Below, piece after piece: positions 6,280-14,006 of a stretch of 20,574 nucleotides of DNA. Below the pieces are notes generated by a model. It was not told the DNA's origin and did not search any database. It saw only the letters and a list, made by a program, of their open reading frames with translations. How positions within the stretch are numbered: the stretch's first letter is position 1; every line of letters begins with the position of its first letter. Origin of the DNA: a virus; IMG/VR virus record IMGVR_UViG_3300029448_000560, positions 1 to 20,574 of that record, one strand, 5' to 3'. Made by a program: the position numbers and the translations under genes.

Positions 6280-6910
6280 CTTAATATGTAATATACCCTC
6301 AAACAAAGTTTGGGTGCGCAAGGAATACTTGCACGATGGAGAAACTGGGCATGGCGAATACGTGGAGGGCGTATGGGTTACGGCAAAGAGTATACCAGGG
6401 AGAGCCTTTTACTTTGAGACTTATCTACCGAAATACGGAGCCCTGTTCGATAAGCTACCGATCTCTGCATTTGTATCCAGCCCAGAAGCACCAGACGAAG
6501 ATCTGCCGTTGCATGATCTGCAGTTCTGGAACTGCATGGACTACGGGGTGACTTGCATATCAAAGCAGTTCATTGGTTCAATGGACTACGAAATATTTAC
6601 GAGGTCGCACAAGACGTTGAAGGCAACCTACCTGTTCACCCTGGACAATTATCATACGCACAACGATGAAATTGATTACAGCACATCGGAGATACCAGCG
6701 GAGCATAAGTCTTTTAATTGCTTGGAGTTGGAGAACGGGCAGTTCTGCCTGTATCCCAACAATCGCATGCGGGTCTACGATAATTCTTTGACCCCGAATG
6801 AACCACTGCAACCTGACTTCAGCGTATCGACTGAGTTCTACCAGGTTGAGAACGGATACAAATACAGGCTCGGCGATACAGACGAATACTATTGGAAGAG
6901 CGAAAATTGA
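6272..6910 (+). CDS. Conserved marine-phage hypothetical protein, 212 aa
   Basis: The protein begins MSDLICNIPSNKVWVRKEYL and contains GEYVEGVWVTAKSIPGRAFYF (about 28-48), KYGALFDKLPISAF, FWNCMDYGV, EIPAEHKSFNCLELENGQF (about 142-160), LYPNNRMR and LTPNEPLQPDFSVST. I recall this motif series from a conserved hypothetical protein of marine myo- and podoviruses; its role is unknown. It looks like a single globular beta-rich domain without a signal peptide or membrane span. Its TGA overlaps a TTG that probably starts the next gene. Confidence 0.8.
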   Translation: MSDLICNIPSNKVWVRKEYLHDGETGHGEYVEGVWVTAKSIPGRAFYFETYLPKYGALFDKLPISAFVSSPEAPDEDLPLHDLQFWNCMDYGVTCISKQFIGSMDYEIFTRSHKTLKATYLFTLDNYHTHNDEIDYSTSEIPAEHKSFNCLELENGQFCLYPNNRMRVYDNSLTPNEPLQPDFSVSTEFYQVENGYKYRLGDTDEYYWKSEN

Positions 6911-7125
6911 ACGGCTACAAGATAAGGTTCCGAATGAATCAATACGAAATTAAATACATCAGGTATGACATGCCCAATGACTACGTCGGGACTGCGACAA
7001 AGTGGGCTAACGATCCAAAGTCAGCCCTGAAGCATATACTTAAAAAATCCCCAGATAAGAACGGGGTGTGCTCCTTCAAAAGAGGGGGTTCAGGAAAAAT
7101 AATATCAACAGAGGAAATAAAATGA
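6907..7125 (+). CDS. Small basic hypothetical protein, 72 aa
   Basis: There is no good upstream ATG. I choose TTG at 6907 because it overlaps the previous stop (TTGA) and has GGAAGAG just upstream. A TTG at 6892 and an ATG at 6934 are alternatives. The product has a basic, aromatic N-terminus (MNGYKIRFRMNQYEIKYIRY), then KWANDPKSALKHILKKSPDK, and an SFKRGGSGKIIS tail. It is basic, unlike most neighbours, so nucleic-acid contact is conceivable. No family recognised. It overlaps the next gene as ATGA at 7122. Confidence 0.65.
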   Translation: MNGYKIRFRMNQYEIKYIRYDMPNDYVGTATKWANDPKSALKHILKKSPDKNGVCSFKRGGSGKIISTEEIK

Positions 7126-7469
7126 AAATGCACAGTTCTGGAAAAATGTCGCACTTCACTACAGGAGCCGTAAGAGATGCTATGGATGGCAAGGGGCTAC
7201 CGAGTCACATGCCAACGTCTGCACTTAGAGCCGCATCCAGGAGATTTGAAGAAGGCGCAGAGAAATACGGGTCGGGGAACTGGGAGAAAGGTATACCGCT
7301 ATCCAGATACATTGACAGTATATACAGGCATCTATGGGACTTCATGGAGGGCGACGAAGAAGAAGATCATCTGTCCGCAGTAATGTGGAACGCCATGTGC
7401 CTCTACGAGACAAAAGAAAAGATTGACGAGGAGTCCTTGCCTAGTAGTCTCAACGATATAGACGTATAG
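7122..7469 (+). CDS. DUF5664 / dATP-dGTP diphosphohydrolase N-terminal-domain protein, 115 aa
   Basis: The start is the ATG overlapping the previous stop; an upstream extension (18 residues) has no support. Diagnostic sequence is RFEEGAEKYGSGNWEKGIPL (about residues 43-62), then SRYIDSIYRHLWDFMEGDEE and a DHLSAVMWNAMCLYE helix. This is the conserved core of the phage DUF5664 family, named dATP/dGTP diphosphohydrolase N-terminal and related in fold to MazG-type all-alpha pyrophosphatases. Acidic metal-ligand candidates are E45, E46 and the D/E cluster before DHLSAV. The likely role is nucleotide-pool adjustment during phage DNA synthesis; activity is inferred from family naming only. Confidence 0.85.
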   Translation: MKMHSSGKMSHFTTGAVRDAMDGKGLPSHMPTSALRAASRRFEEGAEKYGSGNWEKGIPLSRYIDSIYRHLWDFMEGDEEEDHLSAVMWNAMCLYETKEKIDEESLPSSLNDIDV

Positions 7470-7471
7470 AT

Positions 7472-7921
7472 TTGAAATACATATCACAGAACAAGCTAAA
7501 AGCTTGGAGAGAAAATCAAGCTCCAAAGAAGTGTCCCATCAGCCAAGCTGAGATGCATGACAATGTAGTTGATCATTGTCACTGCACTGGCGAAATACGC
7601 GGTGTATTGCACAGGCAGAGCAATGCATTCCTGGGGAAGGTCGAGAACGCATGGAAGCGCTACGCATGCAGAAGTGCAAATGTTTCATTGCCCGAAGCTT
7701 TACGCAGAATGGCTGATTACATTGAGTTCAGTTGCACAGGTTTATTGCATCCCGTGGGAGCCAACCAATTGCAGAAAAAATTCGAAAGAAAAAAAACTGA
7801 AGATCAGTTGAATATTTTACTTGACCTCGGTGTAGACGTTGCCAGCATTGATGCTAGTAACTCGGACAAGAGGTCCAAGTTATACAGAAAACAAATAACC
7901 AAAATAGGCTATGAGCCATAA
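7472..7921 (+). CDS. Endonuclease VII-like nuclease (T4 gp49 family), 149 aa
   Basis: The VVDHCHCTGEIRGVLHRQSN block (about residues 32-51) followed by AFLGKVEN matches the His-Me finger core of endonuclease VII: D34-H35 then R43-G44 and N51 near the end of the metal site. T4 gp49 resolves Holliday junctions and branched DNA before packaging, and 149 residues is close to its length. In the zinc-knuckle positions only C21 is present where a CxxC would be expected, and the second pair is replaced by HRQS, so this is a zinc-poor variant. The start is a TTG without a strong ribosome site. The last 11 nt overlap the ERF-type gene. Confidence 0.85.
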   Translation: MKYISQNKLKAWRENQAPKKCPISQAEMHDNVVDHCHCTGEIRGVLHRQSNAFLGKVENAWKRYACRSANVSLPEALRRMADYIEFSCTGLLHPVGANQLQKKFERKKTEDQLNILLDLGVDVASIDASNSDKRSKLYRKQITKIGYEP

Positions 7922-8366
7922 TATTAAACAAAAACTACAAGGGATTCAGTCATCCCTCAAAGCCCCCAAGGGGCAGACCAATAAGTTCGGAGGGTATAAA
8001 TATCGCTCCTGTGAGGACATCCTAACTGCAGTAAAACCTTTACTCGCGGAGTGGAGTTGTTCAATATCAATCTCAGACGATATGGTTGAGGTAGGTTCTA
8101 GAGTATATGTAAAATCAATGGTGCATCTGTATGATTCAGATTCCGCTGACTTCATAACCTCTCAAGCCTTTGCCAGGGAAGCAGAGAACAAGAAGGGCAT
8201 GGATGATGCCCAAATCACTGGCTCCGCCAGTTCATACGCAAGAAAATATGCGCTCAACGGATTGTTTGCTATTGACGATACAAAAGATCCAGACGCTACT
8301 AATAAGCACGAGAAGGTGACAGAACCATCTCCGTCCAATTCTAAAAACACAGAGGATTTATTCTAA
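7911..8366 (+). CDS. erf: ERF-family single-strand annealing protein, 151 aa
   Basis: The ERF superfamily signature is clear: FGGYKYRSCEDILTAVKPLL (residues 26-45), beta strands through VGSRVYVKSMVHLYD, then GMDDAQITGSASSYARKYAL (96-115) and NGLFAIDD. ERF proteins anneal complementary single strands for phage recombination and genome circularisation, usually alongside an exonuclease; the RecB/Cas4-like gene upstream is the natural partner. The C-terminal 25 residues are a Ser/Pro/Thr-rich linker ending in TEDLF, a short acidic-aromatic tail. The start ATG overlaps the endonuclease gene by 11 nt; next gene follows after 2 nt. Confidence 0.9.
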   Translation: MSHNIKQKLQGIQSSLKAPKGQTNKFGGYKYRSCEDILTAVKPLLAEWSCSISISDDMVEVGSRVYVKSMVHLYDSDSADFITSQAFAREAENKKGMDDAQITGSASSYARKYALNGLFAIDDTKDPDATNKHEKVTEPSPSNSKNTEDLF

Positions 8367-8368
8367 TT

Positions 8369-8602
8369 ATGCCACAAATAAAATACGATAACACAAACAC
8401 TGGAGCTGTATTCAAAAACGACTACAAAGAGTCGGACAAGCATCCAGACATGACGGGACCACTAAACGTAGAGGGTGTTGAATACAACATCGCCGCGTGG
8501 AGTAACGTAAGCGAGAAGAAGGGTAAATACCTGAAGATCAAGCTCACTAAAAAGGAGGACAAGGGTTCTTCCGAGTCAGACAGTTCAGACGAGCCGTTCT
8601 AG
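8369..8602 (+). CDS. Small presumed ssDNA-binding protein with acidic tail, 77 aa
   Basis: Residues 1-63 (YDNTNTGAVFKNDYKE, HPDMTGPLNVEGVEYNIAAW, KKGKYLKIKLTKKED) resemble a small phage OB-fold-like family that I associate with ssDNA-binding proteins and DUF736-like sequences; that link is from memory. The last 14 residues are Ser/Asp/Glu-rich and end in DSSDEPF, closely imitating the DDDIPF tail with which bacterial SSB recruits partners. Immediate location after the ERF gene supports a role in coating recombination or replication intermediates. An SSB-like call is inference. A terminator follows the stop. Confidence 0.65.
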   Translation: MPQIKYDNTNTGAVFKNDYKESDKHPDMTGPLNVEGVEYNIAAWSNVSEKKGKYLKIKLTKKEDKGSSESDSSDEPF

Positions 8603-8623
8603 GACGACTTGTTTCATGCTACG

Positions 8624-8654
8624 AGAGGAGGGGCGAAAGCTCCTCCTCTTTTTT
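8624..8654 (+). terminator. Rho-independent terminator with GAAA tetraloop
   Basis: An 11-bp stem (8624-8634 with 8639-8649, one G.T) capped by the GNRA loop GAAA is followed by a six-T run (8649-8654). It lies 21 nt after the SSB-like stop and before the helicase gene, so helicase expression needs its own promoter or read-through. I see no convincing promoter between 8655 and 8671. Confidence 0.92.
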
Positions 8655-8671
8655 AGCTCTAATAACAAAAT

Positions 8672-9982
8672 ATGATACCACAAAATACAGAAGCAGAGAG
8701 ACACCTACTGTCCAGTTTTGTAAACGAACAAGGGACAGCGAAGTTCGACGAAGTCGCCAGTATACTGGACGAATCGGACTTCTATGATTTAAGTAATCAA
8801 ACAATTTTCAAGTGCATGAAAAGCATTGCACTTTCGGGCGCGGACATTGATGAAATATCTTTATCCGAGGAACTAAAAAGAGTTGGCTTGCTTGATAAAG
8901 CAGGCGGAATTGCTGGAGTTCTTGGTAGCACGAATCACCTGGGCATGGTTCAGCACAAGTTCTGCGCGGAGACCATCAAGGAGAAGTCCAACCTCCGTGC
9001 AATGATAAGGAAGTTCAAGTCCAGTGTAGAGAACATGGAGGACGAATCCAAGACGAGCTCAGAGGTTTCAGCTGAAGTCGAGTCCATGCTACTCAGCATG
9101 AACGATATGTCCGAACGCGACAAGGACGTTAAGCTTGCTTTGAAGGAGGTTCAAGATGAATTCAAGAGCATGCTCAACGGGACATACGAACCCGATGTAA
9201 TCAAGACGCACATTAGTCATCTGGATGACAAGCTAAGTGACGGAGGACTGGGCATGGGCGAAGTATGCGTCATCGCGGCTCCTACATCCTGCGGAAAGTC
9301 CCAGTTGGCTCTGAACATGGCTTGTAGGTGCTTTGACAGGCAGGGCATACCTGGACTCGTATTCTCGTTCGAAATGCCCAAGAAGCAAGTTCTGAAGCGT
9401 TTAATACACGCTATGTCTGGGGTGAACCCCAGGCGCATAAGGGACAACGTGATAACTCATGACGAGCAGAAGAGGCTCTGGGACTGCACCAAGAAGGTAG
9501 AGGACATGAAGCTCTTCACCAGTCACAGCGTAAGAGACATTGATGACCTTGTCATACAAGCCAGAGCGATGACAAGGAAGCACGGAATAAAACTTATTGT
9601 TGTGGATTACCTGCAGTTAGTCCCTTGGGACCCGAAGAAGTTCGGGAAGACGGATGCCATCTCCGACATATCGCACAAGATCAAACAGATGGCAATAGAG
9701 CTCAATGTAGCTGTAATATTGCTCTCCCAAGTGAACCGAGAAGGCGCTCGTTCGGAGGGTGGGCTTGAAGTTTATCATCTACGCGATTCTGGGGACATTG
9801 AGAACGACGCTGACGTCATAATTATGATGTATCCAGAGGAGATGGACATGAACAAGGCAACAAAGATAGATGAAAAAGGAAGTTATAAAAATATGATTTA
9901 CAAGATCGGAAAGAACAGGGAGGGTGAAAGAGACCTCATGGGGGCATTTAAATTCTACAATCAGCACGGGAGGTTCTACTGA
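8672..9982 (+). CDS. dnaB: Replicative DNA helicase, DnaB-like, 436 aa
   Basis: The domain order of DnaB-type helicases is complete. There is an N-terminal helical domain (residues 1-105, beginning IPQNTEAERHLLSSFV) and a linker, then a RecA-fold motor with Walker A APTSCGKS (203-210), FSFEM (231-235), Walker B LIVVDYLQL (308-316), LLSQVNR (350-356), HLRDSGDIENDADVIIM (369-385) and the arginine-finger-like GKNREGE (413-419). DnaB unwinds DNA 5'-3' at the replication fork as a hexamer. No primase domain is fused, and none is encoded in the window, unlike T7 gp4. 436 residues is normal for a phage copy. Start lacks a clear ribosome site. Stop overlaps the next ATG. Confidence 0.96.
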   Translation: MIPQNTEAERHLLSSFVNEQGTAKFDEVASILDESDFYDLSNQTIFKCMKSIALSGADIDEISLSEELKRVGLLDKAGGIAGVLGSTNHLGMVQHKFCAETIKEKSNLRAMIRKFKSSVENMEDESKTSSEVSAEVESMLLSMNDMSERDKDVKLALKEVQDEFKSMLNGTYEPDVIKTHISHLDDKLSDGGLGMGEVCVIAAPTSCGKSQLALNMACRCFDRQGIPGLVFSFEMPKKQVLKRLIHAMSGVNPRRIRDNVITHDEQKRLWDCTKKVEDMKLFTSHSVRDIDDLVIQARAMTRKHGIKLIVVDYLQLVPWDPKKFGKTDAISDISHKIKQMAIELNVAVILLSQVNREGARSEGGLEVYHLRDSGDIENDADVIIMMYPEEMDMNKATKIDEKGSYKNMIYKIGKNREGERDLMGAFKFYNQHGRFY

Positions 9983-10197
9983 TGGATATAAGATCAATAC
10001 ACAGTTGCATCAAATACTTTGAGACTACACTTGGTAAGGCTCCAAGGATGGTCAAGGAGGACGACGAGGACATCTACTGCGGACCCGTATTGACAGACTT
10101 CGCCAAGGAGCTGGTCGATAAGGTAGAAAAAAGAAAAAAAGATGCCGATAAAGTCTTGACTCAAAAAAATACTTCTGTAAAAAAGAAGAACAGGTAA
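9982..10197 (+). CDS. Small lysine-rich hypothetical protein, 71 aa
   Basis: The ATG overlaps the helicase TGA, implying translational coupling. The N-terminal 40 residues include KYFETTLGKAPRMVKEDDED and a short FAKELVDKVEKRKKDADKV helix, followed by a very basic tail ending VKKKNR. Such tails often contact DNA or RNA. A role as a helicase accessory or loader factor is possible from position alone; no family is recognised. It is the last gene of the rightward group, before the terminator at 10251. Confidence 0.65.
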   Translation: MDIRSIHSCIKYFETTLGKAPRMVKEDDEDIYCGPVLTDFAKELVDKVEKRKKDADKVLTQKNTSVKKKNR

Positions 10198-10250
10198 GTC
10201 CTAATCGGTAACGAAGGACGGGTTAGTTTCTTAGCCTTGTTTAATCCTGG

Positions 10251-10288
10251 ACCCCTCTTGTCATCTGTCATGCAAGGGGGGTTTTTTT
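10251..10288 (+). terminator. Terminator between convergent gene blocks
   Basis: A 10-bp stem (10251-10260 with 10273-10282, one T.G) with a 12-nt loop is followed by seven T residues. It serves the rightward operon. On the opposite strand the same stem is not followed by T residues, so it does not look like an efficient bidirectional terminator for the leftward genes. Confidence 0.85.
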
Positions 10289-13200
10289 ATCTAGAGGCCC
10301 TGAGAATGTCATTCACCCCTACGCTGATAATTCCTTTTCTCTTGTATTGATGAACCAGCTTTGGATCCGTGTGATGACCCATTTCGATAATCAATGCTGC
10401 CCTGTCGGCTGCATTTAAATTAAGGAGAAGCAGATCCAACTTCGTCCTGTCGCGACGGACATTGTCTTTTCTCCTGTTGAACTCAGCAAAAAACTTTTCG
10501 GCAAGCACTCTATCTGAACGATCAGGGCTTTTACTCATCCTCTTTATGTAGGACTTGGATTCTTGTTCGGTCTTTCCTGCGATCCTTTGATCGTATTTTT
10601 CTTGAGTGGACTCAACTACGCCCTTGGCGAACGGCTTGAATGGCATACCTTTTGCGATTCTGAATATATCAGCGCTTCGCACATTGCCCCTCTTGAGGAC
10701 TTCTATTTTTTCATCAACACTGTAGCCAAGGGAGTCCAGTCTGCTGTAGGCTTCTTCGATTCTATCAAAAGCTTTTTCAGCACTCTCTATTGATTTATTG
10801 TAGGATCTGTTTATATCGTCCTCTGAAATTTTATTTTCAAGGAACTTATACTTGTAGTCCGTTGTGTAGTTACCTCTTGCGTCCGAGTAGCGCTCAGAGA
10901 AATCCTGCACTCTTCGTATAGCCATTTGATTGAAGTCAATCTTTGTGAGCCTTGCTCCAGCTTGACGCATAAGAACTTCACCAAAAGTGTAATCCCCTTG
11001 CCCCTGGATGGCATCCGCGAACTTCAAGCCCTCTCTCATTACGCCTGGTTCAAAGGTTTTTCCTATAGCGTATGAAAGCCTTTCCTTCATGGACTCATAC
11101 CCCTCTGCCGTGCTTATCTTTTCGCCATAGATATCTCTATTGTCAATGGCTCGCATTACGTTTTGATTAACGAACGTGCCTTCACCCATGAGCTCCTCTG
11201 CAATTAATCCAGACAGGGTCTTGGTTGTTTCGTATTGATTCTCAGTTCCACCAACAACCGAATCATACAGAGCGCTCATGAACTGCGTGACTGTAGCGTG
11301 CGGGAAAAGATAACTGGTCATAGCAAATGTTCCCTTCTTCGTTTCCTTATCAAGGGTAGCAGCGAAGTCCTTGTCGCGCATGTAGCTGAAACCAAAAAAG
11401 GCAAAGTCATCTTTTTCTTTGGATCCTTCCAGCGGGTCTCCAGCTGCACCATCAAAAACGAACTTAAAAGTGGGAGCCATGAGCGATCCCGCCCCAGCGG
11501 ACACTGCTAAAGCAGCCCCCAGAGCGCCATATCTTTTGGCTCCTTCAGCGCGAAGCGCATTTAAAACTTTATTCGCACCCTCCTGGGGTAACTCCAGGTC
11601 AAAATCCTTCAAGAAGCTTTCTCCGCGAGTCATCTTCCCAGCGAACCTGACTTGATTCACTGTGTTCCTGAAGAACTCCAATGTAAATGTAACGAATGGA
11701 GGAAGTATACCCCTTCTTGATAAATACTTGCCCAGTCTTGATGTTCTCTGGTAGTTCTGGTAAGTATCGTTGGTTATAGTAGCTGCAATTCTTTTGATTG
11801 CTTGGGTCGCTTCTTCAGCGTTAGCACCGAAGCTAACTCCTTTTTTCTGAAGACCTTTTAAGAAATCTTGATTCGATTTCCATATCGTGTATCTAGTTGC
11901 GCTGTCCGTTACGTTATAAACCTTACCCATTGTTTGGGTAAGACGACTGAGCGTTCCTCCGACCTGCCCATTCTTCAAAGCAGCAGCAACTTCACTGGCA
12001 GCTATACTGGCATTTCCTATGCCGTATTCATACATTTCATTTAAATCCGCTATGAGCTTCTGTCTTGATTCAGCGGTTGCAAGTTTAGTTGCCTTTTTTA
12101 TATCCCCGACTTCGGCTGAAGCCAATGCAAATCCCTTGGCGTAATCGAACCTTCCATCCGATCTACGAAATATATTTACACCATTGCCGAGGGCAGCCAT
12201 TACTCCACCAATGCCATTAACCATGTAGGAGGCTGGGTTGTAAATAACTTTTGCAGCTTTCGAGTAGGCTACAAGAGATCCTCCAACCTTGTTTACGAAC
12301 CCTGCAGTGCCCTCAACCATTTGCTCGGTGAACTCAGCTTCGTATAGCTTGCTTATAGCGTGCGCCGTTTCAGCTGGAACATACATCTGCCTTCCGTCTG
12401 CATCAATACCCGCCATCCCAGGAAGGTTGAACTCCGTGTATCCAGGCTCCTTTGTGTATCTTACCTGATTAGTGCTCTGCACTGCTCTAAGGACAGAAAG
12501 ATTTGATTCTATCTTTGCCTGATGACGTATACTGTCTCTTATTCTGTATTTGGATTGAAAGCCTGCTCTCTGAACACCAGCGGTTACCTCTCCCAGGAAT
12601 CTTCGTTCTGCTGGTCCAGGCATGTGATCTTTGATTTTTATTTCGAATCTACCAGGTAGAGTAGCGATCAGAGCTTTTTGATTCAGTCTACTGTCCTTAG
12701 CGAACATGCTTTCCAGGTGCTTGAAGTGCGAGTCCACCTCCGCATTTATCTTTTCTTCGATCTTCGGATCACTTATGTCCTGACCTTGCTCTTTTCTTTT
12801 TCTTGTAACAGAAGCAGTAACTTCTTCTATTGCTGCAGCTCTTCTTTTTGCATTGTCGGACCATTTTTTATCAACGAACGCCTTGTAAACAGAAGTGTCA
12901 TACATCCTATGACCACGATCTATCTCCTGCTGCATTCGATCCATGATTACTTCTCTGGACTCTTTTGGAAGCAAGCTTAGTTCGTCGTTCTCTTCAAATA
13001 ACTTATAAAGCCGCTTTATTGCGGTCATTTCAATGTTTCGACTTTCATGCAAGTCCCCAGCAATTGCATCCTTGGCTAACCTTTCGGTCATCTCTCCACC
13101 GTTCATGAAGTCAGTTATGTCATCGCGCAATGCTTCATTTCTTAGAGTAGCTTGAGTTATAGAAGCCTCAAGTTTTGTACTGAGGGACTCTGCTCTTTGC

Positions 13201-14006
13201 ATTTCATTCTGGAACTTGTAGTAACCCTCTCTTGAACCTGCACCAACTCTTTTTGCTGGAGCAATATAATTCATTGCCTTCTTGAAGGTTGATCTAAATG
13301 GAGCAAGAATGCCTTTTTCTCCAGACGCAATGTCATTGGCTATGAACTCTCTTTGGAGCCTGTCCTTGGTCTTTAGGATTTGCCTTTGGGTAGCCTCCTT
13401 GCCCAAGACGGGCTCAAGAATTTCAGAAACTGTTTTATTGTCCAGTCTGTCCGTTGCTATTAACTCATCTATTTCATCTGCCCTCTTTCCTGCCAGGGCA
13501 TGCGCCGTGCTGAAGTATTTCGCATCAACCCTTCCAAGGATGTTACCAAGACCTCCACCAGTTGCTCCAGCAATAGCAATGTCCTCTACCTTTACCTCTC
13601 CTGTATCAAGATAATCGCCAAGGGTTCTTTCTCCTGCAGCAAGACCAGCACCCCTTATGGTTGCATCTCTTACTGGATTGACACCCCTGTTCTTAAAAGA
13701 AAACGAATTAGCAACGCCTGCAGCCAGGACTCTTCCCAGTTCTATATCGGTTGGGTCATCCTTGGTCATGAGTCCACGGACCCCCTTTTTGTCCTCAAAA
13801 GCTGTTTGAGCTGTTAAACTACCAACAGCGCCAGATATAAATCTAACAGCGGGTCTAAACAGAGACAATCTGCCCTTCAATAGACTAGCGGCTATTTCTC
13901 CCCCTACGCCAGCAACTACTTCCGTGCCTGCGGATTGCGCAACCTGCGGCCCAGTAAGGGGAAGTCTTTCTTCCTCTTCCTCCTCCTTGATTTCTTCAGG
14001 ATCCAT
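10287..14006 (-). CDS. Very large virion/polyvalent protein, 1239 aa
   Basis: The protein starts MDPEEIKEEEEEERLPLTGP. The N-terminal 150 residues are Gly/Ala-rich with weakly hydrophobic helices. A long charged coiled-coil-like part (about 190-480) contains a segment IKIKDHMPGPAERRFLGEVT. A middle part carries YNPASYMVNGIGGVMAALG (about 588-606), TDSATRYTIWKSNQDFLKG (about 697) and LPPFVTFTLEFFRNTVNQVR (about 767). A Gly/Ala hydrophobic stretch (about 825) and a charged C-terminus follow. The middle motifs recall large polyvalent or LPD38-like phage proteins; this is memory-based. The hydrophobic helices and last position in the virion gene block suggest an internal or ejected protein. Start overlaps the previous stop by 1 nt (TAATG). 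Confidence 0.7.
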   Translation of the reverse strand: MDPEEIKEEEEEERLPLTGPQVAQSAGTEVVAGVGGEIAASLLKGRLSLFRPAVRFISGAVGSLTAQTAFEDKKGVRGLMTKDDPTDIELGRVLAAGVANSFSFKNRGVNPVRDATIRGAGLAAGERTLGDYLDTGEVKVEDIAIAGATGGGLGNILGRVDAKYFSTAHALAGKRADEIDELIATDRLDNKTVSEILEPVLGKEATQRQILKTKDRLQREFIANDIASGEKGILAPFRSTFKKAMNYIAPAKRVGAGSREGYYKFQNEMQRAESLSTKLEASITQATLRNEALRDDITDFMNGGEMTERLAKDAIAGDLHESRNIEMTAIKRLYKLFEENDELSLLPKESREVIMDRMQQEIDRGHRMYDTSVYKAFVDKKWSDNAKRRAAAIEEVTASVTRKRKEQGQDISDPKIEEKINAEVDSHFKHLESMFAKDSRLNQKALIATLPGRFEIKIKDHMPGPAERRFLGEVTAGVQRAGFQSKYRIRDSIRHQAKIESNLSVLRAVQSTNQVRYTKEPGYTEFNLPGMAGIDADGRQMYVPAETAHAISKLYEAEFTEQMVEGTAGFVNKVGGSLVAYSKAAKVIYNPASYMVNGIGGVMAALGNGVNIFRRSDGRFDYAKGFALASAEVGDIKKATKLATAESRQKLIADLNEMYEYGIGNASIAASEVAAALKNGQVGGTLSRLTQTMGKVYNVTDSATRYTIWKSNQDFLKGLQKKGVSFGANAEEATQAIKRIAATITNDTYQNYQRTSRLGKYLSRRGILPPFVTFTLEFFRNTVNQVRFAGKMTRGESFLKDFDLELPQEGANKVLNALRAEGAKRYGALGAALAVSAGAGSLMAPTFKFVFDGAAGDPLEGSKEKDDFAFFGFSYMRDKDFAATLDKETKKGTFAMTSYLFPHATVTQFMSALYDSVVGGTENQYETTKTLSGLIAEELMGEGTFVNQNVMRAIDNRDIYGEKISTAEGYESMKERLSYAIGKTFEPGVMREGLKFADAIQGQGDYTFGEVLMRQAGARLTKIDFNQMAIRRVQDFSERYSDARGNYTTDYKYKFLENKISEDDINRSYNKSIESAEKAFDRIEEAYSRLDSLGYSVDEKIEVLKRGNVRSADIFRIAKGMPFKPFAKGVVESTQEKYDQRIAGKTEQESKSYIKRMSKSPDRSDRVLAEKFFAEFNRRKDNVRRDRTKLDLLLLNLNAADRAALIIEMGHHTDPKLVHQYKRKGIISVGVNDILRASR

